This document shows positions 9,169-16,900 of a stretch of 64,000 bases of DNA, in pieces (position 1 is the stretch's first letter; every line of letters begins with the position of its first letter). The translations under genes and the position numbers were made by a program. This DNA comes from Acidithiobacillus ferridurans (lineage in GTDB: Bacteria; Pseudomonadota; Gammaproteobacteria; Acidithiobacillales; Acidithiobacillaceae): assembly GCF_003966655.1 (NCBI RefSeq), contig NZ_AP018795.1, positions 2,373,501-2,437,500 on the forward strand, written 5' to 3'. Below the pieces are notes generated by a model. The model saw only the letters and a list, made by a program, of their open reading frames with translations, did not search any database and was not told the DNA's origin.

Positions 9169-10346
9169 AAGCTTTCCATGGCGTAGTCGATGCTGATTTC
9201 TCTGTCGGCCACAGGTAGGAAACGCCGGTTGGTGAAGGCTGTATAGTCAGGATGCCTGTGGTAGGAATCAATCACTTCCGGTGCCGCAAAACGTACCCGC
9301 CAGCAGTAGCGGTATTGAGCGTGTTCTTTCATCGCCTTACCCGTAATCACTGACCGCACTCCAGGAATGGTGCTCAGCGCTTGCTGCCCCTCGCTCATCA
9401 TCGCAGCCACTTCCTTTTCAGAAATGCCAATAACATTGTGGATGATCAGGTGTTCCACGGGTGCCCACGGACGACAGCATGCCAATACCTCAGCAGCCCG
9501 CCCGGCAGCACCCCACACGCGCATACATCGTTCAGCCTTAGCACTGATTGCCGCACCAACGCTCTGAACCAAATCCAGGTAACCAGCACCCGGCGCTGAC
9601 CTTGCCCGTGCGCGGATCGCCGCATTCGCAGCTTCAGCCAACGCTGTAAAACAGTTGATCTTGGCCACGCCGTGGACAATGAGTCGCCGAAATTGGTCAT
9701 CGTCGAGCCGGACCCTGCAGTGGATTGACAGCGGAATACCAAGCGCCTGGTTGATGCTGCGAAGCCGTTGGATATCCAGCTTGGCTTTACTGTTTGGACA
9801 ACTCTGTTCCACCCGAATGGACACCTCGAGGAAGTCTACTCCCGTGCGTTCGACAAAGCCTTTTGCCTCGGCCACTGTGGTGGAAGGTAACGCGGCGGTA
9901 TGCCATTGGGCGTTTATATCCATTGCATCAGTGAGATAACTCAAGCTCCCTTCGACAGGCACCCCGCAGGCATGGGCCATCTCGACTACAGTCTTCGTAT
10001 GCGCCAGGTTATCGGAAAAAGTCGACTGGGAGGCGTCCATCATCACGCTGTTGCAGCCCAGGCGGATGGCCCGCACCGCCGCTTCCAGGTTTGCCCCACG
10101 GTCAAGATGAAGGGCCACGGGTACCGAGCTACGGCGTGCCGCTGCCTCTACCCCTGACATCAGCAGTTCGAAGTCATAGTGTTCCAGTTGCGACTCAGCT
10201 AGAGAGAGGATTACGGGTGCGCGAGACCGCTCGGCAGCGGCCATGACGCCCTCCACGAACTCCAGATTCACGACGTCGAAAGCACCTACCGCGTATCCGT
10301 GCGCATAGGCATGGTTCAGAAGATCTTTCATGTGCACCAAAGGCAT
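9165..10346 (-). CDS. Degenerate class II aldolase homologue fused to a Dabb domain
   Basis: The 393-residue protein starts at the ATG at 10346 behind GGAGGG. Residues 1-290 follow class II fructose-bisphosphate aldolase from end to end (AYAVGAFDVVNLEF-like opening, AIRLGCNSVMMDAS, VEGSL, VAKINCFT). Key positions are changed, however. The usual LDHG is LDRG, so a zinc histidine is R83. The second zinc histidine near 180 is absent (VSIRVEQS). HGGSG is HCRVR. D82 and one histidine (H209) remain. Residues about 296-393 form a Dabb-type alpha/beta-barrel domain (VEHLIIHNV...YHRHPDYTAF). It may no longer be an aldolase. It lies 125 bases downstream of cbbO and overlaps bioD. Confidence 0.8.
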   Translation of the reverse strand: MPLVHMKDLLNHAYAHGYAVGAFDVVNLEFVEGVMAAAERSRAPVILSLAESQLEHYDFELLMSGVEAAARRSSVPVALHLDRGANLEAAVRAIRLGCNSVMMDASQSTFSDNLAHTKTVVEMAHACGVPVEGSLSYLTDAMDINAQWHTAALPSTTVAEAKGFVERTGVDFLEVSIRVEQSCPNSKAKLDIQRLRSINQALGIPLSIHCRVRLDDDQFRRLIVHGVAKINCFTALAEAANAAIRARARSAPGAGYLDLVQSVGAAISAKAERCMRVWGAAGRAAEVLACCRPWAPVEHLIIHNVIGISEKEVAAMMSEGQQALSTIPGVRSVITGKAMKEHAQYRYCWRVRFAAPEVIDSYHRHPDYTAFTNRRFLPVADREISIDYAMESL

Positions 10347-10471
10347 AACGCTACCCTCCGAATAAATCCTATACGGAAAGATTTCCGTTCTGACCGTCGC
10401 ATCACAGGATCTACCCCCTGTAATGCCTGACACTGCACAAATCGCTCACCCTTCATCGCGCGGCAGGTTTT

Positions 10472-12823
10472 TCATCGGGTGAGTCCCATGTAAAGGATCG
10501 GCAGCTTTTCTGGCAGCCTCTGCACGTGATCCAGAACCACATAGTTCTTTGCGCCAAAAATGCGGGATACATACTGGTCGGCTCTGGGATCAAGACTCAG
10601 GCAGTAGGGCGCGATGCCGGCTTGGGTCAGATCTTCCACCGCTTTCCTGGCGTCATATCGCAGGTATTGGGGATCGCGCACATCGTTATCCGCCGGCTCA
10701 CCGTCGGTGATCACCAGCAACAGTTTTTTGTTGCTGGGCTGACGTTTCAAAATCGAGCCGGCATGACGGATCGCCGCGCCCATGCGCGTGGATAACTGTC
10801 CGCTCATACCCGCCAGGCGGGATTTGGCCTGATCGTTGTAAGACGCACCGAAATCCTTGTAGCGAAAATATTCCACATCGTGGCGGCCGTTTGAATCGAA
10901 TCCATGAATGGCGAAGGGGTCGCCGATCTTGTCGAGGGCATCGGCGAGCAGCACCGTGGCCTCACGTGCCAGTTGTAACACGGTGCTGTTCGAACCCAGC
11001 ACCGGGTCATTGGTAGATTCGGATAAGTCGATCAGCAGCAGCACCGAGAGATCACGCACCTTGCGCACATTGCGCATCATGATGCGCGGATCGGGCTGCT
11101 CGCCCATACGCATCTCGATCATGGCGCGCACAGCGGCGTTCAGGTCGATTTCGTCGCCATCCTCCTGCTTGCGCAGGCGCTGCACCCCTTGCGGCTGCAA
11201 TGCTTCGATCAGAAACTTGAGTCGGCCGATGATAGGTTTGTGCTTGGCTACAATTTCATGGATGGTCTCCAACGTGCCACTCTTGGCAGGCTTTTCCAGT
11301 ACGGTGCACCACTCTGGGCGCTCCAACTGCATCTGGTAGTCCCACTCCGGGTAATGGTAGGGATCCGGCGGTGGCTCGCGCCCCTCCTGCTGGTTCAGAC
11401 TGGTGGGTTCCTCGTCGCGGAAAAATTCGCTGGATAGCACCCATATTTCGTTCGCGTCGTCGCCTGCGCCGGGCACGTCGAGGGCGTTGACCATTTCCAT
11501 CACGCTGACGTACTTGCGGATTTGCTGTGTGGTGACGCCGGCGATTACCTGCCCGTCTGCGCGGATATCCTCGAACTCCCACATATAACGGTTGTCATCG
11601 CGGTAGGGGATATCTGGCACATCAGTAGTGGCTGAATAGGCCACACCGAGCTGCAGCATTTCCGCGGCAAGGCGCAGCCCGACCTCCCGCGACCATTCGG
11701 TGGAGACCAGCCGTTCCTGTTGCTCGCTGAATATCTGGCGACCCATCGCCACCCAAGGATGGTCATCGCGGTAATCCGGGTCTAGTAGTGCATGCGCCAG
11801 ACGCGCCATCAAGGACGCGGCTTCATTGCCAGACGCGGGCGTTGCCGTGTGCAGCGGCAACCAAATGTGCCTGAGGCCAGGAAATTGCTTGAGGGCAATG
11901 GTTTCCACGCGCGCATCTTCGATCAGGCCAATAAGCGCACTCTGCAATGTACTTAGCCCAGTGCTGTCGAATTGGTCTGTGGTGTATACCTGATGGCAGG
12001 CCGCGTGGGCGGCACTGGCGCGGTATAGCTCAATGCCGTGAATGTGCGTTTCCTCACCTGACGGTGCCTGCCACACCAGATCATCATACGCATCGGGGAG
12101 ATGTATGATGTACCCCTCGATCGAGGGGCGGTAGCCTTCGCGCTGCTCGAAGTCGCCGCTGGTGGGACGCATGAAGAAATCGCGGCCCCATAGCGCGCGC
12201 AAATACATGCTGATGCGGCGCTGCACATCGATGAACAGTGTGCCCTTGCGTTCTTTTTGCAGTACGCCGATGGATTCCGGGCTTTCCAGCGCGAAATATT
12301 TTGCCTGGCCGTCGAAGTCGGTCTTGTGCGCCTGCGCGCCCCACAGCGCCCAGCGCCGCAGCCCGCCCAGGGTAAGCTGGCCCAGGAGTGTGCTGAGGTG
12401 ATCCAGCATCGGACGCACGCCGCGCGGAGCTTGCGCGAGCAGGGTGTCGAGCAAGTGCAAATAGCCACGGAACAGCTCCGGATCACCCAGCCGCGCAGCC
12501 GCCACGGGACTGCTGGAAAACATCGCGGCAATGACGGTAGCGCTGGTCTTGGAGTACATCTTGATGGCGGCGGCCAGCATTTCGCGGACGGCATCTTCGC
12601 CCAGTTCGTGCGCCACCGCCGGTGCGCTCTGAATGAACGACACCACTAGATCAGTGCCGCGTCCCAGGGATTTCAGGCTGGTCGCGCCATTCAAATAGTA
12701 ATTTTCCAGTCCACGCGGGGTGAATACTCGCGCTGCCTCATCCCAGGAGGCACGCAGCACTTCGACGGCGTGCTCCCCGAGTTCGGCCAATATGTCCTGG
12801 TACTTTTCGAGTTCGACCGCCAT
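10472..12823 (-). CDS. cbbO: Rubisco activase subunit CbbO (VWA protein)
   Basis: CbbO is the Rubisco-binding adaptor of the CbbQO activase, which strips inhibitory sugar phosphates from Rubisco active sites. The 783-residue protein has a long helical N-terminal region and a C-terminal von Willebrand A domain of about 190 residues. Its metal-binding DLSES motif lies near residue 601 and VITDGEPAD further on. It follows cbbQ by 15 bases. Location in a carboxysome operon implies action on the encapsulated form IA enzyme. Confidence 0.93.
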   Translation of the reverse strand: MAVELEKYQDILAELGEHAVEVLRASWDEAARVFTPRGLENYYLNGATSLKSLGRGTDLVVSFIQSAPAVAHELGEDAVREMLAAAIKMYSKTSATVIAAMFSSSPVAAARLGDPELFRGYLHLLDTLLAQAPRGVRPMLDHLSTLLGQLTLGGLRRWALWGAQAHKTDFDGQAKYFALESPESIGVLQKERKGTLFIDVQRRISMYLRALWGRDFFMRPTSGDFEQREGYRPSIEGYIIHLPDAYDDLVWQAPSGEETHIHGIELYRASAAHAACHQVYTTDQFDSTGLSTLQSALIGLIEDARVETIALKQFPGLRHIWLPLHTATPASGNEAASLMARLAHALLDPDYRDDHPWVAMGRQIFSEQQERLVSTEWSREVGLRLAAEMLQLGVAYSATTDVPDIPYRDDNRYMWEFEDIRADGQVIAGVTTQQIRKYVSVMEMVNALDVPGAGDDANEIWVLSSEFFRDEEPTSLNQQEGREPPPDPYHYPEWDYQMQLERPEWCTVLEKPAKSGTLETIHEIVAKHKPIIGRLKFLIEALQPQGVQRLRKQEDGDEIDLNAAVRAMIEMRMGEQPDPRIMMRNVRKVRDLSVLLLIDLSESTNDPVLGSNSTVLQLAREATVLLADALDKIGDPFAIHGFDSNGRHDVEYFRYKDFGASYNDQAKSRLAGMSGQLSTRMGAAIRHAGSILKRQPSNKKLLLVITDGEPADNDVRDPQYLRYDARKAVEDLTQAGIAPYCLSLDPRADQYVSRIFGAKNYVVLDHVQRLPEKLPILYMGLTR

Positions 12824-12838
12824 TTTCGGCTCCGGATA

Positions 12839-13642
12839 TCAGAAAAAAGTACTCACCGCCGCGTCAAGCGCATCGCGCATGTCGGGATCATCGGTGATCG
12901 GGCGCACCAACGTCATGTGGCACGCCGCCAGGGGTTCCACACCTTTGGTAATGAGACTGCCAGCGTAGATCAGCATGCGTGTGGAGATACCCTCGTCGAG
13001 ACCATGTCCCTTGAGGTTGCGCGCGCGTTCGGCGATGGACACCAGCTTGCCGGCGATTTCAACGCTGACGCCGGTTTCGTGGGCGACGATCTCGGTTTCT
13101 ATGTCGTGTGCAGGATAGTTGAAATCCAGTGCACCGAAACGCTGTTTGGTAGACTGTTTCAGGTCTTTCATCAGACTCTGATAGCCCGGGTTGTAGGAAA
13201 TTACTATCTGGAAATCGGGATGGGCCTGCACCAGTTCGCCCTTCTTCTCCAGCGGCAGCACACGCCGCGCGTCGGTGAGCGGGTGGATCACCACCGTGGT
13301 GTCCTGGCGGGCTTCCACCACTTCGTCGAGATAGCAGATGGCTCCAAAACGCGCGGCAATGGCCAGCGGGCCGTCCTGCCAGCGGGTGCCGGAAGCGTCG
13401 AGCAAGAAACGGCCGACCAGGTCGGATGCCGTCATATCTTCGTTACACGCCACAGTGATCAGTGGCTTACCCAGTTTCCACGCCATGTATTCAATAAAGC
13501 GCGTTTTCCCGCAGCCTGTGGGTCCTTTCAGCATCATTGGCATGCGTACCGAATAGGCGGCTTCGTACAGGTCGACTTCTTCGGCTACGGTGCGGTAATA
13601 AGGCATATTACGAACGAGATATTGATCAATTTCTGGTGACAT
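12839..13642 (-). CDS. cbbQ: Rubisco activase AAA+ subunit CbbQ
   Basis: This 267-residue MoxR-type AAA+ ATPase is the hexameric motor of the CbbQO activase. Walker A is GPTGCGKT at residues 40-47, Walker B is [10 protein letters not shown] near 110, and the sensor asparagine lies in VISYNPGYQ. Length is typical. A GGAGTG ribosome site precedes the start. It lies between mcdB and cbbO with short gaps, so it is probably the penultimate activase gene of the long carboxysome transcript. Confidence 0.95.
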   Translation of the reverse strand: MSPEIDQYLVRNMPYYRTVAEEVDLYEAAYSVRMPMMLKGPTGCGKTRFIEYMAWKLGKPLITVACNEDMTASDLVGRFLLDASGTRWQDGPLAIAARFGAICYLDEVVEARQDTTVVIHPLTDARRVLPLEKKGELVQAHPDFQIVISYNPGYQSLMKDLKQSTKQRFGALDFNYPAHDIETEIVAHETGVSVEIAGKLVSIAERARNLKGHGLDEGISTRMLIYAGSLITKGVEPLAACHMTLVRPITDDPDMRDALDAAVSTFF

Positions 13643-13672
13643 TTTTCACTCCTGAAGCCAAAAATGAGGCGT

Positions 13673-13927
13673 TTAATCTGGCCAAACCCGACGCGGGTGC
13701 AGCCTCTGCTGATGTTCTGAGCGAGGTGCAGAGGGCCGTTTTTCCTCAGTGGAGTTCGATAATGGCGGAGGCTTCTCGCCCGGACGGACCGTGCTCAGAC
13801 CATTCGGTTGGGCGTCTGGTGCCGCAGCAGCACACGCGTCTACTATCGGTGCCGACTTTTCGACTTGCTGCGCTTGAACCTGGCGTACCCCTTGCGCCAG
13901 TTTGGATCCCAATTTCTTCACAGGCAT
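13673..13927 (-). CDS. mcdB: Alpha-carboxysome positioning protein McdB
   Basis: The 84-residue ORF overlaps the end of the ParA-like gene by ten bases, with GAGGAGG as ribosome site (the ATG lies inside the last codons of mcdA). The protein is low in hydrophobic residues, rich in A, Q, P and S, and predicted disordered. It ends RRVWPD, placing a tryptophan third from the C-terminus. Alpha-McdB proteins are small, disordered, encoded next to McdA, and carry a tryptophan at the extreme C-terminus. McdB links carboxysomes to the McdA gradient on the nucleoid. Sequence similarity is too weak for proof by eye, but location and tail fit well. Confidence 0.72.
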   Translation of the reverse strand: MPVKKLGSKLAQGVRQVQAQQVEKSAPIVDACAAAAPDAQPNGLSTVRPGEKPPPLSNSTEEKRPSAPRSEHQQRLHPRRVWPD

Positions 13928-14553
13928 AAGACCTCCTCAATGATCGCTTCCATATCCGCTACGGCTGCTTGGGCGCGTTTGCCCAGTCCGTAGACGCTTA
14001 CCCCTTCAACCGCAGCGCTGCGGTAAGCCGCACGCCGCTGCATGCCGGCCTGCAATATCGGTACGTCAAACTCCGCCAGGGCCTCGCGCATGGCGCGGGA
14101 CAGGGCATTACGCGATTCCAGTTGATTCAGCACCAGGCCTGCACGCAAGCCTGGATTCAAGCGCCGGACTCCGCCCAGCGCTGCCGCCATCCCCACGATG
14201 GCCCACAGATCAATTGGGGAGGGCAACACCGGAATTAATATCACCTGAACCGAGCGCATCACCGCGGCGACCACGTCACCCTGAATGGCGGGCGGGCAGT
14301 CCACCACCACGTAGCGGTAGGTGTATGCCAGTTGCGCAATGGTAGCGAAGGGATCACGACCAGCCTGCGCCACCGGCGGCAGTCCGGCGCTACCATCTGC
14401 CATGGCGACCCACTGACTGATCGAACCCTGAGGATCGGCATCTATCAGGTGAGTAGAACCCCGCCGAGCCAAGCCCGCCGCGAGATTTAACGCCAGAGTG
14501 GTTTTGCCGGTACCACCCTTTTGGTTGATTACCGCGATGATGCTGTCCGCCAT
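13918..14553 (-). CDS. mcdA: ParA-type carboxysome positioning ATPase McdA
   Basis: A 211-residue ParA/MinD ATPase with deviant Walker A KGGTGKTT near residue 12 and VVVDCPPA as the Walker A' / B region. McdA coats the nucleoid and spaces carboxysomes so that both daughter cells receive them. The position between acRAF and mcdB inside a carboxysome operon separates it from chromosome- or plasmid-partition ParA; a distinct plasmid-type ParA lies at 60.9-61.6 kb. No partner ParB is adjacent. Confidence 0.9.
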   Translation of the reverse strand: MADSIIAVINQKGGTGKTTLALNLAAGLARRGSTHLIDADPQGSISQWVAMADGSAGLPPVAQAGRDPFATIAQLAYTYRYVVVDCPPAIQGDVVAAVMRSVQVILIPVLPSPIDLWAIVGMAAALGGVRRLNPGLRAGLVLNQLESRNALSRAMREALAEFDVPILQAGMQRRAAYRSAAVEGVSVYGLGKRAQAAVADMEAIIEEVLCL

Positions 14554-14589
14554 GCTTGCCCCTGGTGCCGATTCTATCGGTCCGCCGGT

Positions 14590-14868
14590 TTAGGTTCTTG
14601 CCGTAGCGGCCAGCGCTTCCATCTCGCCAGTGAATCTGGAGTTGCGCTCGGTCAGCTCAGCCCGACCTTCGGCATCAATACTGATGTTGACGTAGGTTTT
14701 CCCGAAGCTCACATTCGGATAGTAGCCCTCGCGTTTGGACAGATCAGCCATTTGATCCAGAAAATGGCGTGTCTGAACGTAACTTCCAAACTCAAATCGC
14801 CAGTTCAGCGTGGGCAGAAGTTCCTGTGGTCCTGATGAGGCCGCATTCAGATCCTTTACAGCGTTCAT
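14590..14868 (-). CDS. Carboxysomal Rubisco assembly factor acRAF (PCD-like)
   Basis: A 92-residue member of the pterin-4a-carbinolamine dehydratase fold. The usual catalytic histidine pair before proline is replaced by YYP in KREGYYPNVSFGKTYVNI. This agrees with the known non-enzymatic role of the carboxysomal homologue in folding or assembly of form IA Rubisco. The ATG overlaps the stop of the ferritin-like gene as ATGA (14865-14868). It precedes mcdA by 36 bases. Confidence 0.88.
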   Translation of the reverse strand: MNAVKDLNAASSGPQELLPTLNWRFEFGSYVQTRHFLDQMADLSKREGYYPNVSFGKTYVNISIDAEGRAELTERNSRFTGEMEALAATART

Positions 14869-15308
14869 GATGTTGCTCCTCGATGCATCTCGATCAACAG
14901 GTGATCCAGGTCGCGCAAGTGACCCAACTCCTCTTGCAGCAGACCGGCGAACAAGGCTTGTAACTCTTCTGCGCGCATGCGGGCGCAGTAGTGGGCCGCT
15001 TCTTCATACAGGCGGATCACGTCGATCTCCAGTCCGCGATCGATCAGTAGCATTTCCTCCAGGGATCGACCCGGACGAATGGGCGGCAGTTGCGTACCAT
15101 TGGAAGCAATACCCAATATCAACATGCGCTCAATCAATTGCTGTGCATGTCCGAGCTCTTCTTCCGCATCACGGCGGAAACGGCTACTGTATTCCTTCAA
15201 CTGCCACATGGCGGTCAGGCTGGCCTGGGTGAGATACTGTTGCACGGCGGCCATCTCGGCACTGAGCGCGCGCGTCAGGTAGCCCGTCATTCGCGGATCG
15301 TTCGCCAT
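14865..15308 (-). CDS. Bacterioferritin-like protein of the carboxysome operon
   Basis: A four-helix protein of about 147 residues with ferritin-like acidic and histidine positions (SAEMAAVQQYLTQ, EELGHAQQLIERM, and a second EELGHL near the end). Bacterioferritin-like genes are regular members of alpha-carboxysome operons, and their exact role is unsettled. I chose the ATG at 15308 (MANDPRM) because the alternative at 15371 overlaps the csoS1 gene and adds a tail unlike ferritins. Neither start has a clear ribosome site. Translation is coupled to acRAF through an ATGA overlap. Confidence 0.82.
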   Translation of the reverse strand: MANDPRMTGYLTRALSAEMAAVQQYLTQASLTAMWQLKEYSSRFRRDAEEELGHAQQLIERMLILGIASNGTQLPPIRPGRSLEEMLLIDRGLEIDVIRLYEEAAHYCARMRAEELQALFAGLLQEELGHLRDLDHLLIEMHRGATS

Positions 15309-15321
15309 GGCCGCGCCGGCG

Positions 15322-15660
15322 CTAGCTGAGTGACTGGCTGACCACGCCATCCAGGCCGCTGTCACCGGCATCGGGCGTCTTCGGTAGTATGTTTTCTACC
15401 TCTGAGTGCACGCGGGCGATGATATGGGCGGCCACCAGTCCGTCGCCAACACGCTCACACGCATCCGCCCCTGCCCGTACCGCCGCATTCACCGCACCGG
15501 TCTCACCGCGCACCAGCACGGTGACATAGCCGCCGCCCACGAACTGGCGGCCCACCAGGCGCACTTCTGCCGCCTTGGTCATCGCGTCCGCCGCCTCAAT
15601 CGCCGGCACCAGGCCGCGCGTCTCGATCATACCCAGTGCCACTCCGCTGACATTTATCAT
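15322..15660 (-). CDS. csoS1: Carboxysome hexameric shell protein CsoS1, long form
   Basis: A BMC-domain shell protein that forms hexagonal tiles of the carboxysome facets. It is nearly identical to its two neighbours over about 95 residues ([30 protein letters not shown]) but carries an extra tail ([20 protein letters not shown]). GGAG eight bases upstream supports the ATG at 15660, giving 112 residues; upstream GTG and ATG are too close to it. The longer tail matches the longest of the three CsoS1 paralogues (CsoS1B) in other alpha-carboxysome operons. Confidence 0.93.
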   Translation of the reverse strand: MINVSGVALGMIETRGLVPAIEAADAMTKAAEVRLVGRQFVGGGYVTVLVRGETGAVNAAVRAGADACERVGDGLVAAHIIARVHSEVENILPKTPDAGDSGLDGVVSQSLS

Positions 15661-15705
15661 TCCCATCACTCCATGTTCCGGTTCGGTTGATTCGAATAAT
15701 ACGGT

Positions 15706-16002
15706 TCATTCCACCGGGCTGCTGGGCAGAATATTCTCCACTTCACTGTGTACGCGGGCGATGATATGGGCGGCTACCAGTCCGTCACCGACACGCTCAC
15801 ACGCATCTGCTCCGGCGCGTACCGCCGCATTTACCGCACCGGTCTCACCGCGCACCAGTACGGTGACATACCCACCGCCCACGAACTGGCGGCCCACCAG
15901 ACGCACTTCCGCCGCCTTGGTCATCGCGTCTGCCGCTTCAATCGCTGGCACCAGGCCGCGCGTCTCGATCATACCCAGTGCCACTCCGCTGACGTTTGCC
16001 AT
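15706..16002 (-). CDS. csoS1: Carboxysome hexameric shell protein CsoS1
   Basis: A 98-residue BMC-domain tile of the carboxysome facet, essentially identical in protein sequence to the preceding copy ([20 protein letters not shown]...). AAGGAG lies eight bases before the ATG at 16002, which is preferred over the ATG two codons upstream. Close nucleotide identity among the three copies, with mostly silent changes, suggests duplication and gene conversion. Pores of such hexamers admit bicarbonate and sugar phosphates. Confidence 0.95.
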   Translation of the reverse strand: MANVSGVALGMIETRGLVPAIEAADAMTKAAEVRLVGRQFVGGGYVTVLVRGETGAVNAAVRAGADACERVGDGLVAAHIIARVHSEVENILPSSPVE

Positions 16003-16046
16003 TTTCATTACTCCTTCTCTGGTTCAGTTGACTCAAGTAATACTGC

Positions 16047-16343
16047 TCATTCCACCGGGCTGCTGGGCAGAATATTCTCCACTTCACTGTGTACGCGGGC
16101 GATGATGTGGGCGGCTACCAGTCCGTCACCGACACGCTCACACGCATCTGCTCCGGCGCGTACTGCCGCATTTACCGCACCGGTCTCACCGCGCACCAGC
16201 ACGGTGACGTAGCCGCCGCCCACGAACTGGCGACCCACCAGACGCACTTCTGCCGCCTTGGTCATCGCGTCTGCCGCTTCAACCGCCGGCACCAGGCCGC
16301 GCGTCTCGATCATACCCAGTGCCACTCCGCTTACGTTTGCCAT
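16047..16343 (-). CDS. csoS1: Carboxysome hexameric shell protein CsoS1 (first copy)
   Basis: A 98-residue BMC-domain shell protein, first of three tandem csoS1 genes in transcription order. AAGGAG before the ATG at 16343 sets the start; the frame stays open 24 codons further upstream, but that stretch is not BMC-like and overlaps the region just after csoS4B. It differs from the second copy by a single conservative change (AVEAADAM for AIEAADAM). Confidence 0.95.
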   Translation of the reverse strand: MANVSGVALGMIETRGLVPAVEAADAMTKAAEVRLVGRQFVGGGYVTVLVRGETGAVNAAVRAGADACERVGDGLVAAHIIARVHSEVENILPSSPVE

Positions 16344-16374
16344 GTCCACTACTCCTTTTGGGTTAAAAAAATGG

Positions 16375-16641
16375 TTAGTTTCCTGTCTGGCTACCGCTGG
16401 GGTCCCAATGATCAATGATCCCGGCGATGGTCAGGTCTGTCAGTATCCGGTAATCTCCCGCAGCGTAACGGGCTGCCGAACCGCTCACGGCAATCACCCA
16501 TTTGCCTGGTGGCACACCTACTGGGTCGGCGGCCACGCTGATCCGACCTTTCGCATCGGTGAGTACCCGGAGCGATGCATTCTGCAGCCCGGGTATTCTC
16601 CGGGTGGCCACGAGATCAGAGACGACGCGCATAATGTCCAT
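16375..16641 (-). CDS. csoS4B: Carboxysome vertex protein CsoS4B
   Basis: An 88-residue pentameric vertex (EutN/CcmL family) protein that caps the corners of the icosahedral shell. Family features include WVIAVSGSAARYA and the C-terminal DLTIAGIIDHWD, almost the same as in CsoS4A. It follows csoS4A by ten bases. Two vertex paralogues are the rule in alpha-carboxysome operons. Confidence 0.94.
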   Translation of the reverse strand: MDIMRVVSDLVATRRIPGLQNASLRVLTDAKGRISVAADPVGVPPGKWVIAVSGSAARYAAGDYRILTDLTIAGIIDHWDPSGSQTGN

Positions 16642-16651
16642 ATCGGATATC

Positions 16652-16900
16652 CTAATCTTCCGACCAGTGGTCGATGATGCCGACGATGGTAAGATCGCTC
16701 GGAAAGTCTTTGCTGCCCGCCGCTTCGCGCGCTGCGGATGAACCCACGCAAATCACCCAGTCGCCAGAAACACATCCCACCGCATCCACGGCGATGCTTC
16801 TTGCACCGCCTTTTTCCTTTACCACCAACAGTGGGCGATGCCCCATTTCCTTGATCCGGTTGGTCGAAACCAGGGTTTTTTCCACCTGACAAATCTTCAT
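16652..16900 (-). CDS. csoS4A: Carboxysome vertex protein CsoS4A
   Basis: An 82-residue vertex protein of the EutN/CcmL family (MKICQVEKTLVSTNRI, DWVICVGSSAAREAAG, DLTIVGIIDHW). It forms pentamers that close the twelve vertices of the shell. The start overlaps the stop of csoSCA by four bases (16897-16900), indicating coupled translation. Confidence 0.94.
   Translation of the reverse strand: MKICQVEKTLVSTNRIKEMGHRPLLVVKEKGGARSIAVDAVGCVSGDWVICVGSSAAREAAGSKDFPSDLTIVGIIDHWSED

Noticed and set aside
12770..13639. A 289-codon forward frame opposite cbbQ
   Set aside because: It mirrors CbbQ codons and shows no independent domain or start signal.
13918..14553. Plasmid partition ParA for the carboxysome-operon ATPase
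   Set aside because: Its place between acRAF and mcdB in the carboxysome operon fits McdA; a separate partition ParA lies at 60858-61628.
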